A stretch of 64,000 nt of DNA from Arenimonas sp. GDDSR-1. Lineage in GTDB: Bacteria > Pseudomonadota > Gammaproteobacteria > Xanthomonadales > Xanthomonadaceae. The notes under the pieces are model-generated. The model worked only from the letters and a program-made list of their open reading frames with translations, ran no database searches and was not told where the DNA came from. The stretch lies in the NCBI RefSeq assembly GCF_025980345.1, contig NZ_JAPDUI010000002.1, positions 1 to 64,000 on the forward strand, given 5' to 3'. The position numbers and the translations under genes were made by a program. Below, in pieces: positions 33,137-43,365 of this stretch; within the stretch, counting starts at the first letter, position 1; every line of letters begins with the position of its first letter.

Positions 33137-33748
33137 ATGACGGGCGAAAACAACTGGTTCGAGACCGACAAAGGCCAGGCCTTGGCGGCCGAGGGCGTTT
33201 CTCTGGCCGCGCCCTGGCTGTGGCCCCTGTGCGGCCATAATGCCCTTGTGCTGCAACCGTGCGCGCAGGGGCTTGAACTGCCCGGACTGCAGTGTTCCCC
33301 CGGCTATCAGCTCCAGCGTGCGAACGGACGGTTCTACGGGGATGTCATTGCCGATGATGATCGGCTGCCTCTGGCCAATGAATGCATGGCCCTGGTGCTG
33401 GCGGTATTCGTTCTGGAAACCGCTTCCGATCCGGCGGCACTGATCGCCGAATGCGAACGGATTCTGGTTCCCGAAGGACATCTGGCGGTGCTGCTGCTGA
33501 ATCCTTTCGCTCCGGTACGCTTTACCGGGGTCTGGTCCGGCATGCGCCTCGAAACGGCGCCGGTCTGGTCGGCGATGCTGCGCGATGCCGGTCTGGATCT
33601 GATTCGGCATGAGCAACTCGGCAGTGCTCGACTGCCGGTGTTGCGTTCGGTAAACTTCCTGTTGTTGCGGAAACGCAAATCCGCTCTCACTCCACTGCGC
33701 AAAAATGCCGCGGCCGTCGCCCTGGCCCGGGAAGAAACAAGCTCATGA
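33137..33748 (+). CDS. SAM-dependent methyltransferase (class I-like)
   Basis: [48 protein letters not shown]; gloB/rnhA neighbourhood. Confidence 0.75.
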   Translation: MTGENNWFETDKGQALAAEGVSLAAPWLWPLCGHNALVLQPCAQGLELPGLQCSPGYQLQRANGRFYGDVIADDDRLPLANECMALVLAVFVLETASDPAALIAECERILVPEGHLAVLLLNPFAPVRFTGVWSGMRLETAPVWSAMLRDAGLDLIRHEQLGSARLPVLRSVNFLLLRKRKSALTPLRKNAAAVALAREETSS

Positions 33749-34200
33749 ACGAGTCCACGACGTCCGTCCCCCATATAGAAATCCATACGGATGGGGCCTG
33801 TTCCGGAAACCCCGGGCCCGGCGGGTGGGGTGCGCTGCTGCGCTATGGAAAAACAGAGAAGGAACTCTCCGGCGGCGAGCGGCACACGACCAATAACCGG
33901 ATGGAGCTGCTGGGCGCCATCTGTGCGCTGGAATCGCTGAACCGGAAGTGCAAGGTGGATCTGTATACCGATTCGCAGTACGTGCAGAAGGGCATTACCG
34001 AATGGCTGCCGGGCTGGATCAGACGCGGATGGAAAAACGCCAAGGGTGAGGCGGTCAAGAATCAGGATCTCTGGCAGCGTCTGCACGAAGCCAATGCACG
34101 GCACAAGGTCCATTGGCATTGGGTGAAAGGGCATGCCGGCCATGCCGAAAATGAGCGTGTCGACGCCCTCGCGCGTTCCGCGGCCGAATCGTACAAATAG
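33745..34200 (+). CDS. rnhA: Ribonuclease HI
   Basis: [51 protein letters not shown]. Confidence 0.97.
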   Translation: MNESTTSVPHIEIHTDGACSGNPGPGGWGALLRYGKTEKELSGGERHTTNNRMELLGAICALESLNRKCKVDLYTDSQYVQKGITEWLPGWIRRGWKNAKGEAVKNQDLWQRLHEANARHKVHWHWVKGHAGHAENERVDALARSAAESYK

Positions 34201-34208
34201 GAAAAAGC

Positions 34209-34904
34209 ATGCGCCAGATCGTTCTCGACACCGAAACCACCGGCCTTTCCTGGGAGAAGGGAAACCGCATCGTTGAAATCGGCTGCATCGAACTCATCAA
34301 TCGGCGGCCTACCGGCAGAACCTACCAGCAATACCTAAATCCGGGCCGCGAAATGGAACCGGGCGCGGCCGAAGTCACTGGATTGACCTTGGATTTCCTG
34401 GCTGACAAGCCCCGCTTCGAAGAATGCGCCCAGGACTTTCTGGCGTTCATCGCCGGTGCCGAGCTGGTCATCCACAATGCCGAGTTCGATGTCGGCTTCC
34501 TGAATTACGAACTGGGCCTGCTTGGGGCCGACTATGGCCGCATCGACCGGCATGCGGGTGTGCTGGATACCCTCAAGATGGCGCGGGAACTGTATCCGGG
34601 GCAGCGCAATTCCCTGGATGCACTCTGCAAACGCCTGGGGGTTGATAACAAACACCGGCAGCTGCACGGGGCGCTTTTGGATGCGGAATTACTGACCGAT
34701 GTCTATTTGGCCATGACATCCGGCCAAACCGGGTTCGGTTTCGACGACGCGGTTCCGGCGGCCGGTGCGGCCGATGCGGAAGTCATTGTTGCGGTTTCAG
34801 GTTCCGCGCTTGTGCTGAAGGCAACGGCGCAGGAGCTTGAAGCCCATCTCGCCCGGATCGGCAAAATCGCGGGCAAGTCGGGAAAAACCCTCTGGCCGGA
34901 TTAA
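34209..34904 (+). CDS. dnaQ: DNA polymerase III epsilon subunit
   Basis: RQIVLDTETTGLSWEKGNRIVEIGCIE, LVIHNAEFDVGFLN, HGALLDAELLTDVYLAM. Confidence 0.96.
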   Translation: MRQIVLDTETTGLSWEKGNRIVEIGCIELINRRPTGRTYQQYLNPGREMEPGAAEVTGLTLDFLADKPRFEECAQDFLAFIAGAELVIHNAEFDVGFLNYELGLLGADYGRIDRHAGVLDTLKMARELYPGQRNSLDALCKRLGVDNKHRQLHGALLDAELLTDVYLAMTSGQTGFGFDDAVPAAGAADAEVIVAVSGSALVLKATAQELEAHLARIGKIAGKSGKTLWPD

Positions 34905-35569
34905 GCGAGGCGCAGCAGCAGGGCGGTCAGGTTGTTGTTTGCTTCGCCGCGAAGGGCGTGCATCAATAGAATTTCTACCGCTTCCTGGGCGCCGAGACGC
35001 GCATCGCATAGACTGGCTTCCAGCTCAGGCCCGCTGCAGGCCTCCAGCATGCCGTCTGTGCACAGCATGATGCTCTGTCCGCGGCGGAATGCCATGCGTG
35101 CTTCGAATATGCAGAGTTTTTCGGTCGGGGTGACACCGAGCGCCTGAATGACATTGGCTCCGGTACCGGTGGCCTTGCCCGCTGTAGCTGCACCCGCATC
35201 CGCCGCAACCGTCCGGAAATGCCTGCCGTCCGAAAATATCGCCCTGCAGGTTCCGACCCAGGCCAGGTGCAGTCCGTCTTCGCTGTATCGTGCCGCAATG
35301 GCACTGGCACCGCTCGGTTGTGAGCCCTGCTGCGGACGCTGGATGCGCAGCGCCTGTCCGGCATTGCGCAGCGCTTCGGAGGGGCTGTCGCCCTGTTGCA
35401 GGCCCTTGCGCAGCTGGTCACGGACAAATGAAGCGGCGATATCGCCGGCATCCGGGCCGCCCATGCCGTCGACCACGACGGCCAGACCCGATGCGGAATC
35501 CAGATCGTAGGTGTCTTCATTCAGCAGGCGTTTTCTGCCGGGGTGGCTGATGTGGCCGATTTCAAACAT
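34901..35569 (-). CDS. PP2C-family serine/threonine protein phosphatase
   Basis: RLLNEDTYDLDSASGLAVVVDGMGGPDAGDIAASF; LCTDGMLEACSG. Start chosen at MFEIGHISHPGRKR. Confidence 0.88.
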   Translation of the reverse strand: MFEIGHISHPGRKRLLNEDTYDLDSASGLAVVVDGMGGPDAGDIAASFVRDQLRKGLQQGDSPSEALRNAGQALRIQRPQQGSQPSGASAIAARYSEDGLHLAWVGTCRAIFSDGRHFRTVAADAGAATAGKATGTGANVIQALGVTPTEKLCIFEARMAFRRGQSIMLCTDGMLEACSGPELEASLCDARLGAQEAVEILLMHALRGEANNNLTALLLRLA

Positions 35570-35683
35570 GTCTGGAATGGCAGTGGGGCATGCCGACATT
35601 ATGAACGGTTTGGTCCGTTTCGGGGATATACGGCTAGCCAAAAAGCCGCCGGGAACGCTATAATTGCCCTCTACCATGACGCC

Positions 35684-35773
<90 letters not shown>

Positions 35774-35781
35774 GTAGTTCT

Positions 35782-35806
35782 AAAGCCCCTGCCAGCAGGG
35801 GCTTTT
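35782..35806 (+). terminator. Rho-independent terminator after tRNA-Ser(CGA)
   Basis: AAAGCCCCTG-CCAG-CAGGGGCTTT. Confidence 0.8.
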
Positions 35807-35828
35807 CATTATCGAATTGCTTGCGCAA

Positions 35829-36572
35829 TCATGAGTGTTCTGAAAGGACCGCCAGCTGGTTATCGATCCAGTCAATCAATTGCAACAGCTCTTTCGAGCT
35901 GGCATTGGCCTGAATTTTTTTCTCCAGAGCTAGCGTTAACTCACTCAGAGCATTAAGGCCAATGGTCGCCGCGGATCCTTTCAATGCATGTGCAATATTT
36001 GTCAGTTCCGTGTAATTGCCATTGAAGAGCATGTTTCTCAATTTCATGCCGTCATCGCGATGACAGTCAACGAAAGCCTCATGCGCGCGCCGCAGTGCGC
36101 CAACATTCCCCAGAAAACGGGCTTCGGAAGCACTATTGAAAAACTCGACAGACGGGTCGGCTACCAGCTCGATTATTCCGCATGGTTTCAGCCAGCGAGT
36201 CAGGCATCCCCATAGTTCATCGACATCAATGGGTTTTGCCAGGAAGTCACTCATACCGGCGGCCAGGCAGGCGTTCTGATCTGCTCTGCTGCTCGCGGCC
36301 GAAAGTCCGACAATCGGCCTTCTGAAGCCACTCATGCGCATCTGATGCGCAGCTTCGATACCGTCCATGCCCGGCATCCTGACGTCCATGAAGACCAGAT
36401 CGGGATCAGCTACCTCGAGTGCCAAGCAGGCTTCCCCGCCGGTCCCGACCATTACCACGTCGATGCCCGCCATCGTCAGCCATTGGCGGATTATGGTCTG
36501 GTTGAACGCATTGTCTTCTGCGACCAAAATGCGAAGGCCACGGAACTCCTGAGGAACTGATAGCGATAGCAT
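35829..36572 (-). CDS. Orphan receiver (REC) + Hpt phosphotransfer protein, lacking a histidine kinase core
   Basis: LRILVAEDNAFNQTIIRQWL, DLVFMDVRMPGMDGIEAA, KPIDVDELW; Hpt motif IAHALKGSAATIG. Confidence 0.85.
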   Translation of the reverse strand: MLSLSVPQEFRGLRILVAEDNAFNQTIIRQWLTMAGIDVVMVGTGGEACLALEVADPDLVFMDVRMPGMDGIEAAHQMRMSGFRRPIVGLSAASSRADQNACLAAGMSDFLAKPIDVDELWGCLTRWLKPCGIIELVADPSVEFFNSASEARFLGNVGALRRAHEAFVDCHRDDGMKLRNMLFNGNYTELTNIAHALKGSAATIGLNALSELTLALEKKIQANASSKELLQLIDWIDNQLAVLSEHS

Positions 36573-36705
36573 TTGTGCTTGAAAAATGTCATGGCATATA
36601 TCTAAATCGATTCTAGCACGGACGCTTCGGCGCTCCGAGGCTTGTGGGCCATGGATTTTGCTTTACAATAGGTAGGGGGATGATCAGGGGTGTTTCAAGT
36701 CAGAC

Positions 36706-37392
36706 ATGCATATCGGAATCCTAGAAGACGAAATCACGCAGCAGGAGATGTATCGCCTGTGGTTCAGTGCGGGTGGGTTCAATTGTGATTGTTTCGACAC
36801 GGCACGGAATTTTACCGATGCTCTTCAGACCCGGAAATACGACATTCTGATTATCGATTGGATGGTTCCAGACGGTAATGGAATAGATGTGCTTGCCTGG
36901 GTCCGCAAGAATATCGGATGGAATATTCCTGTGATTTTCATTACTGCAAAGGATGCCGAGCTGGATATCGTGTCTGCACTCAAGGCCGGTGCCGATGACT
37001 ATGTGGTCAAGCCGCCAAAGAGCCATGAATTGAAGGCGCGGATCGAGTCGCTTGCCCGTCGCTCAAAGCCGGCTCAGGTTTTGAATTTCGGCGACTACCG
37101 GGTCGATCGCGACCGGCGGTGCATCGAAGTCGATGGCAAGGCGGTAGAGCTTACCCAGAAAGAGTTCGAGTTGGTCTGTCATATGTTCCAGAGTCCCGGC
37201 GTTTTACTGTCTCGGGTTGCCCTGCTAGAAAAGCTGTGGGGTCTGAATGCCGATGTCGATACCCGCACCGTCGACACCCATGTCAGCCGTATCCGGCGCA
37301 AGCTCGATATCGGACCGAAGCATGGCTGGCAGATATTCCCGGTCTACGGCTGGGGTTACCGCATCGAGAAGGTCAATAAAACCGTAGAGTGA
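36706..37392 (+). CDS. OmpR/PhoB-family response regulator
   Basis: IGILEDEITQQEMYRLWF, DILIIDWMVPDGNG, ITAKDAELDIVSALKAGADDYVVKP; winged helix VELTQKEFELVCHMFQSPGVLLSR, GWGYRIEK. Confidence 0.9.
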   Translation: MHIGILEDEITQQEMYRLWFSAGGFNCDCFDTARNFTDALQTRKYDILIIDWMVPDGNGIDVLAWVRKNIGWNIPVIFITAKDAELDIVSALKAGADDYVVKPPKSHELKARIESLARRSKPAQVLNFGDYRVDRDRRCIEVDGKAVELTQKEFELVCHMFQSPGVLLSRVALLEKLWGLNADVDTRTVDTHVSRIRRKLDIGPKHGWQIFPVYGWGYRIEKVNKTVE

Positions 37393-37405
37393 GGTTCGCT
37401 CAACA

Positions 37406-38803
37406 TCATCGATCGGACGGATTGAATAACAGGTCAAGTTTCATCGGATGGCCATTGGCCGTAACCGATTTTCTGCGATGGCCTTGCCGGGTCGACAATC
37501 GGGTCTGGAACAGATTCCCAAAACGTTCAGACGTCCGTAAAAGACTGTATTTCTGGAGTATTCGGGCTCGGCCGTAAACAGCCAGGCGCGTTCTGAGTTC
37601 ATCGTCGTCCATGAGGCGAAGAATGGCGCCTGCAAGCTCCTGGGCGTTATTTGGCTCGACTAGAAGTCCATCGGATCCCTCACGAATCAGTTCCAACATG
37701 CTAATTGTTCTTGAGCTTACGCAGGCCAGGCCGCTTGCCATCGCCTCCATTACGGGCAATGACATGCCCTCAGCCAGGCTTGAATTGACGAAGGTGTCAG
37801 CGCGTCCGTACCAGTCACTGAGGCGCTCTTGATGCAGGGCTCCGGCGAAAGTTACAGCATGTTCCATGTTCTTTCCCTTTGCCCGGGATTTAAGTTCAAC
37901 CTCATCGCAGCCGTTGCCAACGAAGACCAGCCGGATTTCTCGTCCATATTCTCTTAGCAAGCTGCAGGCTTCCAAGAGTGTTCTCTGGCCATTGTGAGGT
38001 TCGAGCTGGCCAACACAAAGGACTGTGAATATGCCTGGCTTCAATCGAAGCGGCTTTGGCTGATAACGCTGTGTATCAACCCCCAGGGCGCAGACATCAT
38101 ATTTATGCCAGTGTTGAGGGTGCGTAAGACGCATGAGGAGGTTTTTGGTGGCGGTTCCGACACAAATGATGAAATCAGCCGCTTCGACTTTTTGTTTCAA
38201 CCGAGTTGGCCCGGCATGATGAAGCTCATCCGAGTTGCTCAGGGTTAGTGAAACGGTAACAGGACGAAAGTGACTCATTAAAACAGCAACACGTGCCGCT
38301 TCGGTCCCAAAATGGGCATGCAGATGACCGATTCCGTTTTGACGCATCCATTGCGCCAAGTCAAGTACATCAGCGATATGTCGGTTTCTTATGAGGCCAA
38401 TCCAGCCATCAAGTCGGATAGCATGGTAAGCAAGGCGAAGATAAGACAGTGGTTTGGAAACTGCTCGCAGATGGTTGGCAATTTCATGTATTGCCCCGCG
38501 GGCTCTCACATAATGCGTTGCCTTGATTTCCGCTTTGATTTCCGAGCTTAAATCTTTGCAGTCCTGCAGTGTTGAGTCCAGTGCGGATAGTGCGATGTCG
38601 TATCCGACCCTGCGAAGGCAGCGTATTTCTTCGGCAGCGAATTGATTGCTGTGACAAGGATGCTTGGTCAGTAATACTGTTATTTTATTAGGTAAATCAA
38701 TAGCATGATTTTTGGACGTCGATAATCCTTGATCGCCGTCAATGGACTGTTCCGACCGAAAGGAGGGTAATGCCGCCGCAAATGCGCGCTCTTGGAATTT
38801 CAT
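37406..38803 (-). CDS. Glycosyltransferase family 4 protein
   Basis: GIFTVLCVGQLEPHNGQRTLLEACSLL, VNSSLAEGMSLPVMEAMASGLACVSS, GLLVEPNNAQELAGAILRLMDD. Confidence 0.88.
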   Translation of the reverse strand: MKFQERAFAAALPSFRSEQSIDGDQGLSTSKNHAIDLPNKITVLLTKHPCHSNQFAAEEIRCLRRVGYDIALSALDSTLQDCKDLSSEIKAEIKATHYVRARGAIHEIANHLRAVSKPLSYLRLAYHAIRLDGWIGLIRNRHIADVLDLAQWMRQNGIGHLHAHFGTEAARVAVLMSHFRPVTVSLTLSNSDELHHAGPTRLKQKVEAADFIICVGTATKNLLMRLTHPQHWHKYDVCALGVDTQRYQPKPLRLKPGIFTVLCVGQLEPHNGQRTLLEACSLLREYGREIRLVFVGNGCDEVELKSRAKGKNMEHAVTFAGALHQERLSDWYGRADTFVNSSLAEGMSLPVMEAMASGLACVSSRTISMLELIREGSDGLLVEPNNAQELAGAILRLMDDDELRTRLAVYGRARILQKYSLLRTSERFGNLFQTRLSTRQGHRRKSVTANGHPMKLDLLFNPSDR

Positions 38804-38905
38804 GACGAAGGATTGACAAAAGTGTGATTTCTGTCACATTAAGCCGGCACCAAGTGCGATTTGTGTCTTAACTGAAAACTCTTCGTGATAATTTCGTGAA
38901 GTGCG

Positions 38906-39325
38906 TCAATTTTTTTCCAAGGCCCAGCCATAACTGGTATTGAACGATTCGACCGGGCAGGCGCTGTTCCGGCTGGCGATGCTTTTTTCATCGACGAAGT
39001 AAAGTTCAGCGATAATGTTCTTGAACGGATAGGTCTTGCACGGTGCATCAAAGACGATACTGACTTCCGTGACATGACCATCGGCGGCGGTCACCGGATT
39101 GCAGGCCTTGGGAGTCAGCAATTCCGGCTCGTCACGGCCACGCTGGATTTTCAGCTGGCATTGGTTGGCCCCGGTCATCACGATGGTGCGTTTGACTTCG
39201 ATATTGGGATCGTCGACTGGTGGCGGCCGGCTGGCCTGCGCCTCCGGCGTGCTGCTGTTGCATCCGGCGGCAACTGCCGCAAGCATGCCGATACACAGAA
39301 ATTCAGTGAACGATTTCAATGACAT
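38906..39325 (-). CDS. Unknown lipoprotein, copy 1 (paralogue of 42955-43365)
   Basis: MSLKSFTEFLCIGMLAAVAAGC lipobox; Cys-containing mature domain; near-identical to copy 2. Confidence 0.75.
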   Translation of the reverse strand: MSLKSFTEFLCIGMLAAVAAGCNSSTPEAQASRPPPVDDPNIEVKRTIVMTGANQCQLKIQRGRDEPELLTPKACNPVTAADGHVTEVSIVFDAPCKTYPFKNIIAELYFVDEKSIASRNSACPVESFNTSYGWALEKN

Positions 39326-39430
39326 TGCCCCATCCCCGGAGTGTTCCCTATCTTCATAGTAGGGCAAATCCGGGTTTTTGTGAACCGATTCACATTCTGC
39401 CCCGGGAAAGGGGCCAGTGGCGACAATCCG
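38912..39430. repeat. ~0.5 kb direct repeat, copy 1 (lipoprotein gene plus upstream region)
   Basis: Same strand and order as 42960-43472: GCCCAGCCATAACTGGTATTGAACGATTCGACCGGGCAGGCGCTGTTCCGG ... CATAGTAGGGCAAATC(C/T)GGGTTTTTGT(G)AACCGATTCACATT(C/T)TGCCCCGGGAAAGGGG. Confidence 0.85.
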
Positions 39431-39444
39431 CATCGTCCGCTGAC

Positions 39445-39993
39445 TCAAGATTTCGGAAGTTCGGCTTCAGCCAAGGATACGCCTTTGCCGTCCTTTTCTG
39501 ATATGAGTGGAGTTGCGGTAATCGGCCAATCAACTGCCAATTTCGGGTCATCCCAGCGAATGCACCTCTCATGTTCCGGCATCCAGTAATCCGTGGTTTT
39601 GTAGACGAATTCGGTGCCGTCGGCAAGCGACAGGAAACCATGTGCGAATCCCGGCGGTATCCAAAGCTGGCGTTTGTTTTCAGCGGACAATTCGATGCCG
39701 ACCCAACGGCCGAAGCTCGGAGAGTTGCGCCGGATATCGACGGCGACATCAAAGGCGGCACCGGCAACGACCCTGACCAGCTTGCCCTGCGCATGCGAGA
39801 CCTGGTAGTGCAGACCGCGCAGGACATGCTTGCCGGACCGGGAATGGTTGTCCTGGACGAATTCCGGCGCGAAACCGGCGGCAGACTCGAATGCGCGCCG
39901 GTTGTAGCTTTCGAAAAAAAATCCGCGTTCGTCGCCGAAGATTTTCGGCTCGATGATCAGGACATCGGAAATCGCGGCAGGCGTGATGTTCAT
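39445..39993 (-). CDS. rfbC: dTDP-4-dehydrorhamnose 3,5-epimerase
   Basis: [50 protein letters not shown]. Confidence 0.96.
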   Translation of the reverse strand: MNITPAAISDVLIIEPKIFGDERGFFFESYNRRAFESAAGFAPEFVQDNHSRSGKHVLRGLHYQVSHAQGKLVRVVAGAAFDVAVDIRRNSPSFGRWVGIELSAENKRQLWIPPGFAHGFLSLADGTEFVYKTTDYWMPEHERCIRWDDPKLAVDWPITATPLISEKDGKGVSLAEAELPKS

Positions 39994-40877
39994 GGGCCGT
40001 GCTTCTCGATCAGCAGATTCATCAGATACTGTCCGTATCCGCTCTTCTGCAGCGGCCTGGCCAGCTCCTCCAGGCGGATGTCATTGATCCAGCGCTGGCG
40101 CCAGGCAAGTTCTTCCGGGCAGGCGACTTTCAGTCCCTGTCGGCGCTCGATGGTGGCGATGAACTGGGACGCCTCCAGCATCGATTCATGGGTGCCGGTA
40201 TCGAGCCATGCGTATCCGCGGCCCATGCGTTCGACGTTCAATGTGCCGGCTTCGAGATATTTCCGGTTCAGATCGGTGATTTCAAGTTCGCCCCGGCTGG
40301 AGGGCTTCAGGGATCGTGCAATCCGCGTCACCGATTCATCATAGAAATACAGTCCGGTAACGGCGTAATTCGATTTCGGCTGCAGCGGCTTTTCTTCCAG
40401 GCTGACCGCCTTGCCCTTCGCATCGAATTCAATGACGCCGTAGCGTTCCGGATCCTGGACATGGTAGGCGAACACGGTGGCGCCTTCGCTGCGCATCATC
40501 GCCTGCTTCAGTTGACGGTGCAGGTCGTGTCCGTAATAGATGTTGTCGCCGAGGATGAGCGCACTCGGGCTGCCGTCGAGAAACGATTCGCCGATCAGGA
40601 ATGCCTGCGCCAGTCCGTCCGGACTTTCCTGCACGGCATACTGGAGGGTAATGCCCCACTGGCTGCCATCGCCCAGCAACTGCTCGAAACGCGGGGTATC
40701 CTGCGGCGTGGAGATGATCAGTATTTCCCGGATGCCGGCCAGCATCAGCGTGGTCAGCGGGTAGTAGATCATCGGTTTGTCGAAGACCGGCAGCAGTTGC
40801 TTCGATACGGCCATGGTGGCCGGATAAAGCCGTGTGCCGGAACCGCCGGCGAGGATGATGCCTTTGCGCTGTTTCAT
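39990..40877 (-). CDS. rfbA: Glucose-1-phosphate thymidylyltransferase
   Basis: [49 protein letters not shown]. The ORF-track upstream extension (to 41105) lies inside rfbD. Confidence 0.97.
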   Translation of the reverse strand: MKQRKGIILAGGSGTRLYPATMAVSKQLLPVFDKPMIYYPLTTLMLAGIREILIISTPQDTPRFEQLLGDGSQWGITLQYAVQESPDGLAQAFLIGESFLDGSPSALILGDNIYYGHDLHRQLKQAMMRSEGATVFAYHVQDPERYGVIEFDAKGKAVSLEEKPLQPKSNYAVTGLYFYDESVTRIARSLKPSSRGELEITDLNRKYLEAGTLNVERMGRGYAWLDTGTHESMLEASQFIATIERRQGLKVACPEELAWRQRWINDIRLEELARPLQKSGYGQYLMNLLIEKHGP

Positions 40878-41764
40878 GGGGTTGGTGTCTCCTGGAGCAT
40901 GCGGATGATTCCGGACCGCCAGTCCGGAAGTACGAGATCGAAAGTGTTCTGGAACTTCTGGATTGAAAGCCTCGAGTTGCAAGGCCGCTTCGCGGGCAAG
41001 GGATATTCCGATGCCGGAATGGCCGATATGTTCTCCGGAGCAAGTTGCAGCGGCATGCCAAGCTGGAGTGCCTGCCCGATCAAAAAGCGGGCGTAACCGT
41101 GCCACGACGTTTCGCCGGCGGCCGTAAGGTGGTAGATGCCGCCGTCCGCACGTCCACGGATGAGATCATGGATGGCATGCGTCGAGGCGATCGCGATGGT
41201 ATCGGCGGATGTCGGTGCTCCGTATTGATTAGCGACGATGGACAGGGCATCGCGGGAGCGAGCGAGATTCAGGATGGTTCTGGCGAAATTGCTGCCGTGC
41301 ACGCTGTACACCCAGCTTGTCCGCAGCAGCAGGTGCCGGCAGCCTGATTGTCCGATTGCGGTCTCGCCGGCGGCCTTGCTCAGACCGTACTGGCTGAGCG
41401 GGCCGGTGCTGTCGGATTCCAGATACGGGCCCTGTTTGCTGCCGTCGAAGACGTAATCGGTCGAGTAGTGCACCAGCAACGCGCCGGAAGCGGCACAGTG
41501 CGCGGCCAGAATCTCCGGCAGGCCGGCATTGATGGCGAATGCTGTCTCGATTTCGGTTTCGGCGCGGTCCACCGCAGTGAATGCCGCGGCGTTGACGATG
41601 ATGTCGGGCTTCACCGCTTGCAGCAGCCGGCCGACAGCTTCGGCATCGGCGAGGTCGCAGTCGGCACGGCCGACGGCATGCATATCCCCGAGCAGCGGCA
41701 GGGTGCGCTGCAGTTCACGGCCGACTTGGCCATGCATGCCCAGCAGGAGTATTTGTCGTTTCAT
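40874..41764 (-). CDS. rfbD: dTDP-4-dehydrorhamnose reductase
   Basis: [54 protein letters not shown]. Confidence 0.96.
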   Translation of the reverse strand: MKRQILLLGMHGQVGRELQRTLPLLGDMHAVGRADCDLADAEAVGRLLQAVKPDIIVNAAAFTAVDRAETEIETAFAINAGLPEILAAHCAASGALLVHYSTDYVFDGSKQGPYLESDSTGPLSQYGLSKAAGETAIGQSGCRHLLLRTSWVYSVHGSNFARTILNLARSRDALSIVANQYGAPTSADTIAIASTHAIHDLIRGRADGGIYHLTAAGETSWHGYARFLIGQALQLGMPLQLAPENISAIPASEYPLPAKRPCNSRLSIQKFQNTFDLVLPDWRSGIIRMLQETPTP

Positions 41765-42822
41765 CGCTGGCTGTAGTTCCTGTCGACCCATTCGCGGTAA
41801 TCGCCGGTGCGGACGCGTTCGACCCACTCCGGGTTGTCCAGATACCAGCTTACGGTTTTCTCGATGCCGGTGGCAAAGGTCTCGGCTGGACGCCAGCCCA
41901 GCTCGCGTTCGACTTTGCGGGCATCAATGGCATAGCGCCGGTCGTGTCCGGGACGGTCTGTAACGAAGCTGATTAGCCGCTCGTAGGGACCATCCGGATC
42001 CGGACGCAGGCGGTCGAGGATGCGGCAGATGGTGCGCACGATCTCGATATTCGGCATTTCGTTCCAGCCACCGATGTTGTAGGTTTCACCGATCCTGCCG
42101 TTTGCCAGAACTTCCCGGATGGCGCTGCAATGATCCCCGACATACAGCCAGTCGCGGACATTCATGCCATCGCCATAAATCGGCAATGCTTTTCCCGACA
42201 GGGCATTGGTAATCACAAGCGGAATGAGTTTTTCCGGAAACTGGTAAGGACCGTAATTGTTCGAGCAGTTGGTAGTCAGCACCGGCAGGCCGTAGGTATG
42301 GTGCCAGGCCCTGACCAGATGGTCGGAGGCGGCTTTGCTGGCCGAGTACGGACTGTTCGGTTCATAGGTCTTGCTTTCTGTGAACGCCGGGTCTTCATCG
42401 CCGAGTGAGCCGTAGACCTCATCGGTCGAGACATGGATGAAGCGGAACGCATTTTTTTCGCCACCGGCCAGCTCGCTCCAGTACGCGCGTACCGATTCGA
42501 GCAGGTTGTAGGTGCCCACGATGTTGGTCTGGATGAAGTCGCCCGGCCCGTGGATGGACCGGTCGACATGGCTCTCGGCGGCAAAATGGATGACCGCGCG
42601 CGGCCGATGCAGGGCCAGCAGCCAGTCGGTCAGTTTGCGGTCGCCGATGTCGCCTTGGGCCAGAACATGCAGTCCGTTCTGCGCGACATCGCGCAGGTTG
42701 TCGATGTTGCCGGCATAGGTCAGCTTGTCGAGGTTGATCACGCGCTCGTCGCGGCTGGAAAGCCAGTCGAGTATGAAGTTGGATCCGATGAAGCCGGCGC
42801 CGCCGGTGACGAGAATGGTCAT
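41761..42822 (-). CDS. rfbB: dTDP-glucose 4,6-dehydratase
   Basis: [73 protein letters not shown]. Confidence 0.97.
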   Translation of the reverse strand: MTILVTGGAGFIGSNFILDWLSSRDERVINLDKLTYAGNIDNLRDVAQNGLHVLAQGDIGDRKLTDWLLALHRPRAVIHFAAESHVDRSIHGPGDFIQTNIVGTYNLLESVRAYWSELAGGEKNAFRFIHVSTDEVYGSLGDEDPAFTESKTYEPNSPYSASKAASDHLVRAWHHTYGLPVLTTNCSNNYGPYQFPEKLIPLVITNALSGKALPIYGDGMNVRDWLYVGDHCSAIREVLANGRIGETYNIGGWNEMPNIEIVRTICRILDRLRPDPDGPYERLISFVTDRPGHDRRYAIDARKVERELGWRPAETFATGIEKTVSWYLDNPEWVERVRTGDYREWVDRNYSQR

Positions 42823-42954
42823 GGGTTGGAAGTTCCGTTATTTGAAGCGCTGAGACCGAGGCTAAGGAAGGACAGACCCGGAAGGAGTTGCCGCAGGACA
42901 TAGCCCGCTTCGGCCAGGCCGCGCTTGGGCTCGGATTGCCTAAAAGGCCATCGA

Positions 42955-43365
42955 TCAGCTTTTTTCGAGGGCCCAGCCATAACTGGTATTGAACGATTCG
43001 ACCGGGCAGGCGCTGTTCCGGCCGGCGATGGATTTTTCATCCAGAAAATAGAGCTCTCCCTGGATGTTCTTGAACGGATAGGTCTTGCACGGCGCATCAA
43101 AAACGATGCTGACTTCCGTGATATGGCCATCGGCGGCCTTCGCCGGATTGCAGGCCTTGGGAGTCAGCAATTCCGGTTCGTCGCGGCCACACTGGATTTT
43201 CAGCTGGCACTGGCTGGCGCCGGTCATGACGATCGTGCGCTTGACTTCGATATTGGGATCATCGGTCGGTGCCGGCCGACTGGCCTGTGCCTCCGGTGTG
43301 CTGCTGCATCCGGCAGCAAATGCCGCAAGCATGCCGATACACAAAAATTCAGTGAACGATTTCAA
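42955..43365 (-). CDS. Unknown lipoprotein, copy 2 (probable TTG start; ATG of copy 1 is ACG here)
   Basis: Paralogue of 38906-39325; (T)SLKSFTEFLCIGMLAAFAAGCSSTPEAQASRP; ends at the same W-A-L-E-K sequence. Confidence 0.7.
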   Translation of the reverse strand: MKSFTEFLCIGMLAAFAAGCSSTPEAQASRPAPTDDPNIEVKRTIVMTGASQCQLKIQCGRDEPELLTPKACNPAKAADGHITEVSIVFDAPCKTYPFKNIQGELYFLDEKSIAGRNSACPVESFNTSYGWALEKS

